A DNA stretch of 64,000 nt. It comes from Achatina immaculata (Eukaryota; Mollusca; Gastropoda; Stylommatophora; Achatinidae). Where the stretch lies: assembly GCA_009760885.1 (NCBI GenBank), contig CM019697.1:32207762-32271761 (forward strand), in the 5' to 3' direction. This document shows positions 45,701 through 56,281 of the stretch, one piece after another; the stretch's first letter is position 1, and each line of letters begins with the position of its first letter. The position numbers and the translations under genes are program-made. Below the pieces are notes generated by a model. It made no database searches and was not told where the DNA came from. It saw nothing but the letters and a program-made list of their open reading frames with translations.

Positions 45701-48700
45701 GTTGACAATTGTAAGTAGATCTAGACATATTACACAACTGGAGGAGTAGTTTCAGATGTTATTTTAGCGATAATGCAACAGAATCACAATACAACATCAA
45801 CAGGTAGATAGACTCATCTCAAATGGTACTTAGTGTACCTCTAGACCTATCCGATGGTAAGTTGGACACAATCATTGTCTAAAAACATCACATTACTTCT
45901 TTTTTCCTAAAAAACTCTGCATTTATGAAATACTCATATAATGAGTTATTTTGAAACATAATAAGTACACTTTTCATACGGAAAAACGATTTCATTCACA
46001 TTTTGCTAATATGCCCCCACACATATCAAGACCCACGTTTTTAATCAGGCACCCAACTGAATGTCTGCGTTTCTTCCTGAGGCACGGTAAGAGTTCAGAA
46101 CATCCTGCCTTTCTTGAAGAAGAAACAGAATCAGCTGTGCTTCTTCCAAACATGAACCCTGCAATCATTAAATGGAAGAGTGAAGCAGGACTCATCTGTA
46201 AGGAGAACTTGACTCCACTGGCATCTTGTCCACCTGATGTGCTCACACACCAGGCAGCATAGGCTCTACAATGAGCTGGAGTGAGGATTCCGACTGCTGG
46301 TCTTCATGAAACAAGTCTAAATTCACATAAACATCTGCAGACTATCATCCTGTTGACGTTAATGTTTACAGTATTTATCAGCAGATGTCATGGAGTAGAC
46401 AGGTGAACGTCACTTGGCGAAAGGGAGGCAAGAGATATCCGTCATCCTGCCGGCTCATACAAAGTGGGTGTCCAGAACAGTCATACGGTGACTAAATCTT
46501 TCAAAAGCTTTAGGATGATAGGATGCGACACTCCCAAGTGTCTTGCAACCTGATGAGCATTTTCACCATTCTCAACTCACGTAATAGCTTGAACACTAAT
46601 AAGGATGCCAAGACTCCTTTTCTGAGGCATGGTTTTTGCAACTGGCAGAAGTGTCCTTTTATCATCAGTTTTGGAATGAATGCAGAGTGACATCTATCCA
46701 GAAAGTCCCTACTGCACTTGCATCACAGATTAGCATGACTTTTCTATCTGCATGGGTTGACATAGATTGTGAATCATACCATAAATTTACACCCGACATA
46801 ATGATATTCACATGATTTTTACACTTATAATCAGCGAGTACTTTTTATATCTCACATGCATAGAGGACTGGATGATATTTAAACAAGTTTCAACGAAATT
46901 ATTCTTTATCATGTCATTATATTAGCCGATATAAAAATGTACTGAAAATACAGTGTGGCCTGTAACTTTTGTGGTGTAGTAAATTATTAATGATTGTAAG
47001 TAAATGATTTTCTTCACCTCTGTTGTAGATTTATTGTTTCTGACTGCATTTATATTATGCAGTGCTATAAATCTAAAGAATTATGTTACTGGTGTTCGAA
47101 ATGTAAGTTAGTAAGATAAAATTAGATGTGTTTTATTACTTTCTACTGTTCCATCATTAAAGACGTCACAAAATAATTTCTTTTTTTAAATTCTACTCCA
47201 TTTCAGAAATATCAGGTCATGCCTTCCTGCAAACTTTACAAAAATCATCAAAATTAATAGATCTGAGCTTCAATCTTTCCAGCATCTTCCTGACATTGAC
47301 CGTATTTACTCCAATCCTTCCTATCCAAAATACTCTCCCAACACCGTCTATCCAGAGTACGCATGTGCCATGCATGCCAAGTATGATGTTTTAGAGATGG
47401 CATGTGTCATGAACTACTTCAGCACTCCATATCTAGCATGGGTTGATATTGGTTTGTTTCGTAATCTGGATAAGACCAGCTACCCACCTTTTAAGTTGGT
47501 GCTGCCCAAGAAGTTTAACCCAGAGAAGATTGGATTTTCTCAAGTATGGCCATTTGTTTCTGTACATACACCAGATTATATCATGAAGAACAAAATGGTC
47601 TGGGTGTCTGGCAGTATGATACTAGCCACCAGAGAGGTGAGTTATAAGAATGGAAGGGATCTTGGTATAATGCTAGCCATCAGAGAGGTGAGTTATAAGA
47701 ATGGAAGGGATCTTGGTATAATGCTAGCCATCAGAGAGGTGAGTTATAAGAATGGAAGGGATCTTGGTATAATGCTAGCCATCAGAGAGGTGAGTTATAA
47801 GAATGGAAGGGATCTTGGTATAATGCTAGCCACCAGGGAGGTGAGTTATAAGACTGGTTTCAGTGTAATAAAATTTGAAAAACAAAGACGTAAGTCACTA
47901 AAAAAAAAGTTCGATGCAGTCAGGTTATGCAGTTTTGTAAGTAGTTCATTCATTCATTCATTTGCATGTCCCTTGCGGAACTTTGCCTCCCAAACAGCAC
48001 TCCTGTAGGCCTCTCGGTTGTGAGCAAGATGGCCTGCTGCTGCTGCATCCATTTGCAGATCGTCAACGATTTCTTGCAGCCATCTTCGTTTTGGTCTTCC
48101 TCTTTTTCCCATTATGTATCCTTCCAATATGGTCTTCTCTTTTGTAAGTAGCTACATGTTGTAAAATTTGTAGACAGTGACTGAAGCACATTTGTCTTTG
48201 TTAGTTTGGAATGGTTTCATTGCCATCAGGACATTCCCATATCTGCTTGGCTGCTATATTCAAAGTTACCATCTTAAAGCGGGTTTCTTAGTCAACATTC
48301 ATTCATTTATTTGCATGTCCCTGTGGGGAACTTTGCCTACCTAACAGCACTCCTGTAGGGCTCTTGGTTGTGAGCAAGATGGCCTGCTGCATCCATTTGC
48401 AGATCAATGATGTCTTGCAGCCATCTTTTCCTTGGTCATCCTCTTTCTTTTTCCAAGATGGTCTTCTCTAGATTATCATGATGTTTAATGTGTCCAAAAT
48501 ATTTAAGTTTTCTCTCTTTAATCCTCTTTACTAGCCAGCGTTCTTCAATATTAAGTTCTCGTAGTATGGATATATTTGTTCTTTTTTGTGTCCACGATAT
48601 TTGAAGAACTCTTCTGTATCATTTACATTTAGTCAACATAACACTTCAAATACCAGTGACAGTAATTTTTTTCCCAGAATTTTGTCCAGGTAGTTGCCTA

Positions 48701-49293
48701 AAATATTTTTTATGTGGTTTTCAACAGTCAAAAGAATTTTCACATGTGCAACAATACACATAGATATCCACTCCCATTACCTAGAGACTGGGGAGTTTTA
48801 ATGCTGACGGATTCCTGAGAAGAGAAATCCCTACCACATTTGGTGGGATTTGAACATGCAACCACCAACATCCAAGGTGAATGTCTAACCCTGATACCGC
48901 AGTACTAGAATGTAGCATATATAACATTAAACAAGTCCACATCATCTTGTTACTTTTTTGGTAAAGATGTCTTGCATCTTATAAATAAATTATTTTAAAG
49001 CTATTGCTAATTTCAATTTGTTTTTGCAGCGAATGCTGAACTTTGTAAGAGACTATAAAGAAGCCGTGAACGAGCTCCTGGATGAGGGCCTTTCAAATAC
49101 AGATCAAGAAGTTATCTATTCCATGTACACCGAAAACATGCGCAAACCCCACTATGTGAAAATAAAGTCATACACTTGCAGAGAAGGACAATATGGATTA
49201 CATGGACCAGATGCTCGTTACTTTTGTCTTGGTTATATGTGTAGGAATGAAGGAAACAATATTCGTATGTTGAAAAACTTAAGGTCATGGTAA
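39764..49293 (+). CDS. HtrL/YibB-family protein, probable type II membrane protein
   Basis: Core exons 43772-43998, 47207-47636 and 49030-49293 join in phase and encode 306 residues, about the length of E. coli YibB. Landmarks: ITVVTMFLNLGFFKKGE, YKRWMRTFGKM, SNPSYPKYSPNTVYPEYACA, MHAKYDVLEMACVMNYFSTP, AWVDIGLFRN, FKLVLPKKFNP and GLSNTDQEVIYSMYTENM. These fit Pfam HtrL_YibB, whose biochemical role is not established (glycosyltransferase-like by fold is a suggestion). Exon 39764-39875 encodes a basic start (RCGRWIYRRR) and a hydrophobic helix at residues 19-37, then a GTAAGT donor: a likely signal anchor for the ER/Golgi. It ends in phase 1 whereas 43772 needs phase 0, so an exon of 3n+2 bases is missing between them or the first exon belongs elsewhere. 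The stop TAA overlaps a donor-like ATG/GTAAGA. Confidence 0.82.
40600..40885 (-). repeat. tRNA-derived SINE, minus strand
   Basis: Read on the minus strand, GTGTAGTGGTTTTAAAGTGG and ACTACACTCAACC are followed by the B box GGGTTTGATTCCCC, then a body ending upstream near 40600. It is in the long first intron assigned to the HtrL gene. Confidence 0.6.
40955..41115. repeat. 54-bp tandem repeat, 3 copies, in-frame
   Basis: The 54-bp unit (18 codons) encodes EDVERFQCWEVSGNWENV. All three copies are open on both strands. No splice sites or homology support coding use. Confidence 0.85.
41400..41650 (-). repeat. tRNA-derived SINE (S2), same family as 25158-25416
   Basis: The minus strand has AAGTGGTTTGTGCACTAGTC, a degenerate B box GGGGTATGAATCTGG, GTTGGGGAAAGAAAGGCGGC, GTGTGCTGACAGGTCAAGG, and a T-rich tail. 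More diverged than S1. Confidence 0.83.
42091..42375 (+). mobile_element. RTE 3' fragment (A7)
   Basis: One open frame from NIEEGWLVKRIKERELKYFG to AHRSAVWEAKFRKGHANE-stop, then (ATGA)n. No clear target duplication. In an HtrL-gene intron, same strand. Confidence 0.9.
42945..43172 (+). repeat. Unclassified interspersed repeat (copy R2), left part
   Basis: Matches 13315-13560 (CCCTGGAACTGTGAGC, TTTGCAGC, GGGGCACAGCATCA, CAGCCATTTTTTTCAG, CGCCATGGAGACTATGG). It continues at 43550-43650 after the LINE family B insertion, so it was one repeat before. Confidence 0.72.
43173..43549 (+). mobile_element. 5'-truncated LINE family B copy (B2) with 11-bp target duplication
   Basis: A single open frame gives EMWFIRRMLRIPWTAKITNE, IRERQCTFIGHAMRRGGIEN, SRGRPREMILDSLTGW, MKDRVLWRSVIANASRHDT-stop, then (GATG)n. 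ATCAACGGAGA occurs at 43162-43172 and 43550-43560. The insertion splits repeat R2, and ends about 220 bp before an HtrL exon. Confidence 0.93.
44088..44757. mobile_element. TTAA-flanked MITE (copy M2)
   Basis: TTAA at 44084-44087 and 44758-44761 bounds a 670-bp non-coding element. Its left arm is the reverse complement of the arm in M4, and the right end has GTCGCTACAGCGAC followed by CAACGGCATGGGAAGAA. It lies in the HtrL intron just after the exon at 43998. Confidence 0.85.
45120..46092. mobile_element. TTAA-type MITE (copy M3)
   Basis: Starts CTCTTCCCGGGCC after TTAA (45116-45119) and ends GGCACGGTAAGAG, where the duplicate has become TTCA. It holds GTCGCTGTAGTGAC near the left end and the M4 blocks (CATCACATTACTTC, AAGACCCACG) at the right. 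Longer than M1 and M2; a segment near 45330-45600 is unique here. Confidence 0.78.
46095..46970 (-). mobile_element. Second Tc1-like transposon remnant
   Basis: The minus strand reads MPQKRSLGILISVQAI-type start, CLVHEDQQSESSLQL, EHIRWTRCQWSQVLLTDESC (second catalytic Asp in TDES) and FNDCRVHVWKKHS, with stops. A terminus-like CAGTGTGGCCTGTAACTTTT lies near 46951. The 3' half is missing at the MITE border. Confidence 0.8.
47620..47865. repeat. 51-bp tandem repeat that contains the HtrL splice donor, 5 donor copies
   Basis: The unit, about CTAGCCATCAGAGAGGTGAG plus 31 bp, repeats so that a donor (AGAGAG/GTGAGT) occurs at 47637, 47688, 47739 and 47790, with a variant AGGGAG/GTGAGT at 47841. 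Since 51 is 17 codons, the exon frame stays open through the array and each donor leaves the same phase. Each extra unit adds VSYKNGRDLGIMLAIRE. Confidence 0.93.
47945..48139 (-). mobile_element. RTE 3' fragment (A8) with 12-bp target duplication
   Basis: Minus-strand RTE tail (GKRGRPKRRWLQEIVDDLQM ... GHANE) with a (CATT)n tail on the plus strand. TTTTGTAAGTAG is at 47933-47944 and 48140-48151. It lies about 80 bp after the donor array in the HtrL intron. Confidence 0.93.
48299..48628 (-). mobile_element. RTE 3' fragment (A9) with 11-bp target duplication
   Basis: RTE tail with several small deletions; TTAGTCAACAT flanks it at 48288-48298 and 48629-48639. Only 160 bp from A8, same orientation, but a separate event because the duplications differ. 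Confidence 0.92.
48780..48910 (-). repeat. tRNA-derived SINE head
   Basis: The minus strand has GTACTGCGGTATCAGGGTTA (A-box area) and B box ATGTTCAAATCCCACC, followed by a body with CCCAGTCTCTAGGTAATGGG. In the last HtrL intron. Confidence 0.55.
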
Positions 49294-50014
49294 GACATCA
49301 CACAGACCAAGGTTGTTCATGGAACATGGGCATTAAATTTTATGTGCTTTCATAATATCCACTCAAAAAAATGTAATCAAGAATTCAGAGATTTCATATT
49401 AATTTCTACCTCAATTTTTTTTTTTTGTATTGTCAACATCCCTTTCAGTGTGGTTTTCATTTCTTAGATGTCTTTGCTACCCTTTTATATTTACAGCAAC
49501 TTTTAATTTCCTTTTAGCCACATGCATTATATCAGCAGTCCCTAACCTTTGAAAAGTGACACTAAAACAGGAATGGTACATCTGTGATCCATGAAAAAAA
49601 AATATAAAAAATTCAACAGACATGTCTTGTTTCAGTGCCTTTATAACTCCTCCTCCCCCCCCCCATAAAAAAAATATATGTCTAAGTAATGCAACGGTTT
49701 TCAGGATATGAAATGATAAAAAAATTAAGAAAACCTATTGGAAAAAAAAGTAAATAAGGTATCCTTAAAATCTTTTACATTTTATTTGAACTTTACATTT
49801 TTCAAAATTTTTGTTGTTTCAATTTTTTAAAATATCCTAATTTACAAGAAGCCACTAAAGACATAACACTCCCCCTGGGAACAACTGTGTTAGAACACAC
49901 TTGTCTTCACATGGTCTTTGTGAGATAGGGAGAATAGATCCGTTTGCTTAAAAACGGACCTACTTATGTAGTCCAGAAACCTGTAGCAATCAACACTAAT
50001 TGTAATTTTTGTAA

Positions 50015-50462
50015 TGTCAGGATGGTGGACAGATAGGAACACGGAGATCGCCAACAGTAATGAAGAAAATCTGGGGTGTGAAATTGATGAATCCAGGAAG
50101 TGACAAGCCTGTGAGTCTCTACAACAATGGCTATCAGGATGAAGTAACAAAAGGGAGCCAGCAGACTTGTAGGTGGCAGGGAATGGATATCATTGAAGCA
50201 CTCATCGGATTCCTCATCAGAGTCATTGGGCCCAATATGGAGAAAGGGCTTGTACAGCTACCGGAGGCTGGAAAACAAGATTTTGACCAGGCCAGCCTAC
50301 ACCACTGTCTTCATGGCAGTCCGAGCAAGACCACAGTCCCTGCCCTAGCAAGGAAAGGTGCTGAAGTCAGAGGTAGCCAGCCAAAAGGTGCATTACAAAA
50401 ATCGGAATGCTATGCATTATCGCAAAATGTGTATGAAGAATATATAAACACTCTTGCTCATT
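50015..50462 (+). other. Orphan open frame, possibly 3' UTR or unrecognised exon
   Basis: An open stretch of about 149 codons runs from 50015 with an AG acceptor-like site at 50019-50020 and an ATG at 50060 (MKKIWGVKLMNPGSDKPV). AATAAA follows the stop within about 25 bp. It does not join in frame to the donor-like site at 49290. I do not recognise the sequence; compositional bias is not strong. It may be chance or the HtrL 3' UTR. Confidence 0.25.
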
Positions 50463-50464
50463 AA

Positions 50465-51305
50465 GGAATTTAACTGTTCCAAAATAAAATAGTATTCAGT
50501 TCCTTATGTGTCTAAAGTTATGAGGTAATTTTTTTCCTTATATACAATTGGTGAAAACTTGCAATTTTAGTGAATTTCTTTAATGACTGTTAACAAACAT
50601 TTCTCCCAGTAAGATATTTTTGAATCACATTTGGTTCCTTTTCCCATCCAGTTTTCTTCTTGTCACTGGGTGTTCCAGTTTGCCCCTTTCATAAAACACA
50701 TCCTATAAATCTGTATTGTTGTGTTCTGAATTTGGATGTAACTTCTCTTTCCCCCCAACCTCAGTCAGAACCTGTGGCCACATCATGTTACCTAACTATG
50801 GAACAATTTAATTCCAAGGTTTATGACACTGGCAGTTACTTTCAGTGGCTCACATCTTTGTTAAATGACCATTTTTGTGTAGAAAAAAATGTCTCTCCTG
50901 CAGACCACCCCACTCCCCCTCCATAGGGAAACACTGATATGTAACTTTTAACAGTGACAAAATAAAATAATTATGCTCAGCTTGTGGTTTAAGCATATCA
51001 TGCAATGATATTTTCTTTCACATGAATCACTGTTGGTATATTCTGTACATGCAGTTTTTGCAAACATATTTTACTCAGACTTGTGCTTAGTGCACCACTT
51101 TCATGTGTCACAGGTCATGGAATGCGGCATCCCCAATATGCCTTAATGGCATGCAATCGGGGATTTCACCTTTTTTGTGTTTAGCAACTTTGCATAAACA
51201 GCAATGCAAGGCATGCTCACGAAAGGCAGTGTGAGCAGTTCTTCAACTGCATGAAAGTGGTAAAAGATACAGGACACACAGAACAGTTTTTTATATTACA
51301 CAACT
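50465..51305. other. Gene-free stretch between converging HtrL and RPL9 genes
   Basis: AATAAA sites occur near 50483 and 50962. I see no exon or known transposon. Confidence 0.4.
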
Positions 51306-51309
51306 TTTT

Positions 51310-51510
51310 AAAAAAATCTCTTGCAGTCAATGTGGTGGGGATGTTGAGGCACAGCACATCAGCTTGAGAGTGGGTTATGGTGGCTATTCTTTCACTACAT
51401 GTGTGGGGCTAAAAAGTAGGGGGTCCACAACTATGAGAACTATGGCAATTCTTGCCTGTTAGCCAAAGTCTTGATTAGCTATAGATGGCCAGCCCAGACA
51501 CCAGCATAAC
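51310..51510 (+). repeat. Unclassified interspersed repeat (copy R3)
   Basis: Matches 42945-43650 and 13315-13610: TTGAGGCACAGCACATCAGC, GGGTTATGGTGGCTATTC, AAGTAGGGGGT, GAGAACTATGGCAATTC, GTTAGCCA. Confidence 0.65.
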
Positions 51511-51895
51511 AGCTCAGTCACATCTACCTCAGACTTGTCTGGGAATTGTTTCATAAACATTTTTTTTTTTGTAAATACTATTTACCACATGTTATACATT
51601 CTTTTGTTGCCTGTTAGCATATTAGTTTGCCACATCAAGCAAAATCTACTGCACTTCTCATTGGATTAGGTTTATAAACCTAAGAATTCTTTTAAGCTTG
51701 TGATGGAGGTCTTTTATACTTTGGGCACATGATACCCCCCACCCCATTTATGGTGATATAATGCTGCTGCAGAATTAATTTTTTGCTTATTAATACTGCC
51801 AACGGGTCAATTCTGCAGTGACAAGAAGAGCTAAATTCACATTGTAATCATATCCACTTTTAAAGTGTGAAACAATTTTCAGTGTATCTATAGAA

Positions 51896-52063
51896 CTTTA
51901 CCTACCAAAAATAGCACTAAGATGGACGCCACAGGGTGTTGAGCAATAGAGGGCTCACCTGGGCAAGAGCAGAAAAAAGGCGATGGACGGCCATTTGTGG
52001 AAAACCCTTGCGGAAGCCCCATGTGCCCTGGGCACTTAAGGTTCAGAGAGAGAGAGAGAGACA
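51896..52063 (+). mobile_element. LINE family C 3' end (C3)
   Basis: TACCAAAAATAGCACTAAGA through GGGCACTTAAGGTTCAGAGA is almost the same as 24490-24694, with an internal deletion of about 60 bp, and ends in (GA)n. Confidence 0.88.
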
Positions 52064-52414
52064 GAACAAAGGCACAACAGTTCTGTGACTTCAGCATATA
52101 CTTGTAATGAATTCACACATGAATTATTTTCTTTTTTTCTGTAGTTCATGCTAACAATATAAAGATGTCAGGTAGCATTTCATGTTTCACATAACTTACA
52201 ATTAGACAGTACTATGAAAGCAATTCTGTTACATGACATGTTTATATGAAAAATACATGAAACTCATACTGTCTACTTCGAAATGTTCAGAGTAAAATTT
52301 AGTTAGGCATCGAGTGGAGAGCCACATCAAAAGTATGGCAACACTCAATTAAAACTGCACACTTTACTGAGAAAGCAAAATACACACAAAGGAAAACATC
52401 AGTTGGGAAAAAAT

Positions 52415-52420
52415 TTTAAT
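52415..52420 (-). terminator. Likely RPL9 poly(A) signal (ATTAAA)
   Basis: The minus strand reads ATTAAA about 15 nt after the RPL9 stop codon; short 3' UTRs are normal for ribosomal protein genes. Confidence 0.5.
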
Positions 52421-52434
52421 GTCAAAATTTCTGT

Positions 52435-55400
52435 CTATTCATGAACAACAGTTGACTTCTCAGACACGTAGATACCGTCCAGGAACTTACGAATATCCTT
52501 CTTCTTCACAGATGTGGACTGCTGGATAAGAGCAGCTGAAATGTTTCACAATATTTATTAAATTAAGGATACACAAAGCTATTTTCACATTTTTTTTGGT
52601 CACACTGCCTATTATTAGTTCATGACTTTCATGTGAATATCCAGTTTTCCATTAATACACAATGTGCCTGGAGGAACATATTCTTTTATTTTCCAATGAA
52701 ATTCCCCAAACACAAATGTTAGGTACCCATTTTTCAACTAGGATGACTTTAGAATGATGGATCATTACCCCCAGCGTGCCTACTCAGCAAAGAGATTAAG
52801 AGAAATGAGGACTGTAGTTAAACTTGTTCTAGAAATAAAGGCAGACTTTGGTGTTTGGACAAAAAAAAAAAAAAAAGCAGTATTCTGAACATGGTATGGT
52901 TATATGTAGACAAATATATAGTGGCCAGGAACAAGAGTAACTAGAAAATTGGATGAGACCACATATACATTTATCCATTTTTATCATTCCTGCCCACTCT
53001 CCTGTCTTTTTTTTCATAAAACCAAACCATACACCTGTATTACTCCACAAAAACTATTCTACCCTGAAATCTCCTCACATGCAAAAGTGTAAATAAGAGT
53101 AATGATTGGGGAAAAGTATTACATCTTCAAAAACAAATTCTCACAAAACTGATTCCCTCCCTTCCAGAGGTCCTCAGAACTGTAGGATCTAGTCTAGGTC
53201 AGTGTCAAAACTGATCAATAAGCTGATCTTTGGTTGTGAATTCATAGCCAATGGGTTATTTCTTACATGTAAGAGTGCTACCAAACTCTCTATAAATCTT
53301 CAGAGCACTCTATTTTTAGTTTGGCAGAAGCAGTTAAAATAATGAGATGTGATATATCTCAGGATTTAGACTGCTGCTAAACTGAGGCAGGAATGGTCAA
53401 AGGTGGTGTGACATTGAAAGAAAAGAGGGTACACCAAAGCCAAAATAGCAGATAAACAACGTAGCTTGTGACCTGAAACAAGGACTTTAACTACCACAAA
53501 CCTGATCTTGAGACCAATTCAATGTCATTGCCTTCCAAGATGAACTCGTCCTTGTTGCCAGAAGGTTTAAAGGTGACTCCCTTAAGCATTTCAACATTGC
53601 GGGTGAACTTCTCCCCCAGGAAGTTCTTGATCTCCACTTTGGTGCTGTTGTTGGACACAACAACGTTGATTGGGAAGTGAGCATACACTGCTCGCATCCT
53701 GTACAGGAAACCCTGCAAAAGTGCAACAAGATATGGCCAGTAAAACTACCAGAACAAAACCCCCCTAAAAGACTGCACCTGCCAAGTCTTTACTGTGAAA
53801 TAACATTTAGCTTGTACAGTAGTTCAATCCTTCACAATCTATGCTGAAGAATGAATCTGTCTGGTTCATAGGTTAACACATTCAAAACAGGTTTTTTTTT
53901 CTTCCGTAAAGAAAGGCAAACATCTGTACACTGTTACATGATTTAGTAACATTAACCTCTGCTGTTGACTGCTGGATGAGGGTGCAAAACTTAACACATA
54001 TGCAACTTATTTATAAAATATTCAGCTGTCAGTTCAACTGATGCCATGTAGGGAAGTGCTTAGTGCTTTTTTTTTGGCTCAACACTTGAATATCAAACAT
54101 TCTTTTTTAGGAACAATTTTTTTTTTCACTTTGGGTTTTTTTAAAACTTAACAAAACTGGTACAAAAATTTCAAATATAGAAAATACAGAGGTAAGCCTA
54201 CCTTTGTGACTCCTTTGATCATGTTCTTCACATGAGAGCAAACAGTGTTCACAGCAGCTAGCTCCTTGTGTTTTCCAAACCATTTCTCCACCTGTACAAG
54301 AGAAAAACTAAGCATCAAAGCAACAAGGGCTACAACATAAAGCATGCCTTAGATACCAGCACAGAAAAGTATGCCTCCTAGGCACAGAGAAAAAAAACAA
54401 AACCCAATAAGAAATATAAGCACCCTACTAGAAATATATCTTGTCTTGCCACCGTTCAATCAAGTAATGCTCCAGGGCATTTCTCTCAAACCTCTGAGGA
54501 ATCAAATAATGCTGCAGAGCACATCATTAAAAACCTCTGCAAGGAACTCTTGAGCTCAGACCAAGCCTCAGATTAAAAAAAAAAAAAAATGATAAAACAA
54601 TGGAGCATGTACGAAGAATCCCTTCTGAAATTGGACTTCAAGAGTATGACCCACCTATGCCTAGACAAACAACTATATATGAAAATGAATGCAGAAAAAC
54701 AAAGGTAGAAAAAAGTGTTTGGGAAGTATCAAAAAAGCAAAATAAAAAAAAAAAAATTCAATCTAACTTCTTGGAGACAAACACATACGATGTTCTACTC
54801 TGCTGATAACATGTCATCATCAGACATCTGTACTCCCAATGGAGAATAAGGCACCAACAAAGGTTCCCCAGCCAATCCTATCTTGAGCATGCCAGGATAC
54901 CTCAAACCATGTCTTTCCAGATTCCGTTAGTTCTTTCTGTATTGTGCATCTCCATGTTCATAATGGCCTGCCCCTTTTTCCTTGAGGTGTCCAAAGTAAA
55001 GGCAGTAAATGGGCATCATGTTTTTATTTTTTTTCACTTGTAGTATGTGGCCCGGCCATTTCCATTTTTGTTACACATACAAAAACATTTAAATGAGGAA
55101 AAGCAGTCTATGACTGAACTCTGAAACTGTCATTACCTTCAACTGCTTTGGATGAGGCAGGGAAATATCAACAGGCAGGTGGCGGAAATTGCGCACCAGA
55201 GTCCCACGTGGTCCTTTCACTGTTATGTTGCGTGATTTCACAGACACAGTCACTGAAGGACAAAGTTTCAGAACTAAATTTTAATAACTTAGATAACATC
55301 AGACTAGTGGGAGGACAAAGAAAAAAGACCCCCAATTCTGAAACTAACAATATAACAATAAATGTTAAACTAGCTGGTAGGACACCACCTTCTAATTCTG

Positions 55401-56173
55401 CTTTCCATTTAGAAACAATTAACTGCTGATTTACAAGGGAAATAGCACTTTTAAAAAATAACATGAGTATATAAGATGGTCTAAATGTTTTCAAATTATT
55501 TACTGTGGTATCTCAAATGATGACTGCCAAGAGCTTGTAACTTGCAGCAGTAGGTAAATCCTACTAAACAGAAAACCGAAGTTTTAAGAAATGCTGGAGT
55601 CAAAAGGCAAATTATAGCAAAGATCAGAGGCAGACAATCGAGATTTACAGGGCATTTCATGAGAAGAGGAAATTGGAACACACTGTGGCAACAGGAAAAA
55701 TTGAGGGACTGATTGATTGATCTTTATTTCAAAAGGGTTAAGAAGGAAGAAGAGACAGAGGATGACAAAGAGAAGTTACTGGATGACGTGGAGCTTAAAA
55801 TCACCTGCACCATGCTGCACTGCACTTGAGTGATTGAGGTTAAGTCCACCACCATCTCAAAAGATCAGAACCATATAAATGGTACATTTTCTCCATTCAC
55901 AGATGCTTCAGAATATAACAACACCCCATATCACAACTGGACTTTCAGGAAAGATAATATGAACAGGTCATCTCAGACAAATGTCCATGGCTAGTGTCAA
56001 TCATAACAAATGCCAAATTTAATATATGCTATACACTTAACATAAAGAAGAAAAATGTAAGATGCTGCAGTCAAAAAGCACTTCACATCAAACAATCTAC
56101 ACAACTTTAACAGAACATAAAGTTTACCATTGTCTGGGATCTTCACAAACTGAGAAGTGTTTATTGTCTTCAT
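52435..56173 (-). CDS. RPL9: 60S ribosomal protein L9 (uL6)
   Basis: Coding exons on the minus strand: 56173-56128, 55252-55137, 54291-54202, 53712-53502, 52535-52435. Together 564 nt, 187 residues plus TAG (human 192), with every phase closing. It starts [15 protein letters not shown]; then [97 protein letters not shown] and [18 protein letters not shown]. uL6 binds 28S rRNA near the sarcin-ricin loop and P-stalk base in the large subunit. The coding exon 1 begins 5 nt upstream of ATG at an acceptor (56178), and a non-coding 5'TOP exon lies at 59104-59076. Intron 1 carries a mariner. Confidence 0.97.
54810..55080 (-). mobile_element. Possible LINE tail fragment in an RPL9 intron
   Basis: The minus strand gives [34 protein letters not shown] and ILACSR*DWLG reading, similar in layout to LINE RT tails. 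The match is weak and no boundaries are clear. Confidence 0.3.
55580..55830 (+). mobile_element. Decayed LINE family B fragment (B3) with a small insertion
   Basis: AGATTTACAGGGCATTTCAT and GAGAAGAGG...GGAAAAATTGAGG match B1/B2. At 55708-55743 it is broken by GATTGATTGATCTTTATTTC AAAAGGGTTAAG, the 3' end of another repeat seen at 60205 and 63650. In RPL9 intron 1. Confidence 0.65.
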
Positions 56174-56281
56174 TTTTCCTAAACAGAAATAGAAAAAAAA
56201 CAATAATGTTCAATTGATGTGAGAAATAATTCATGGAAATAAAACAAACCATTAAGCAGAAGGTTGCGAAAGGGTCACATA

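Noticed and set aside
49293..50462. Extending the HtrL gene through the donor-like GTAAGA at 49291 into the frame at 50021
   Set aside because: The join gives a stop within five codons, and the core already matches the family's length when it ends at 49293.
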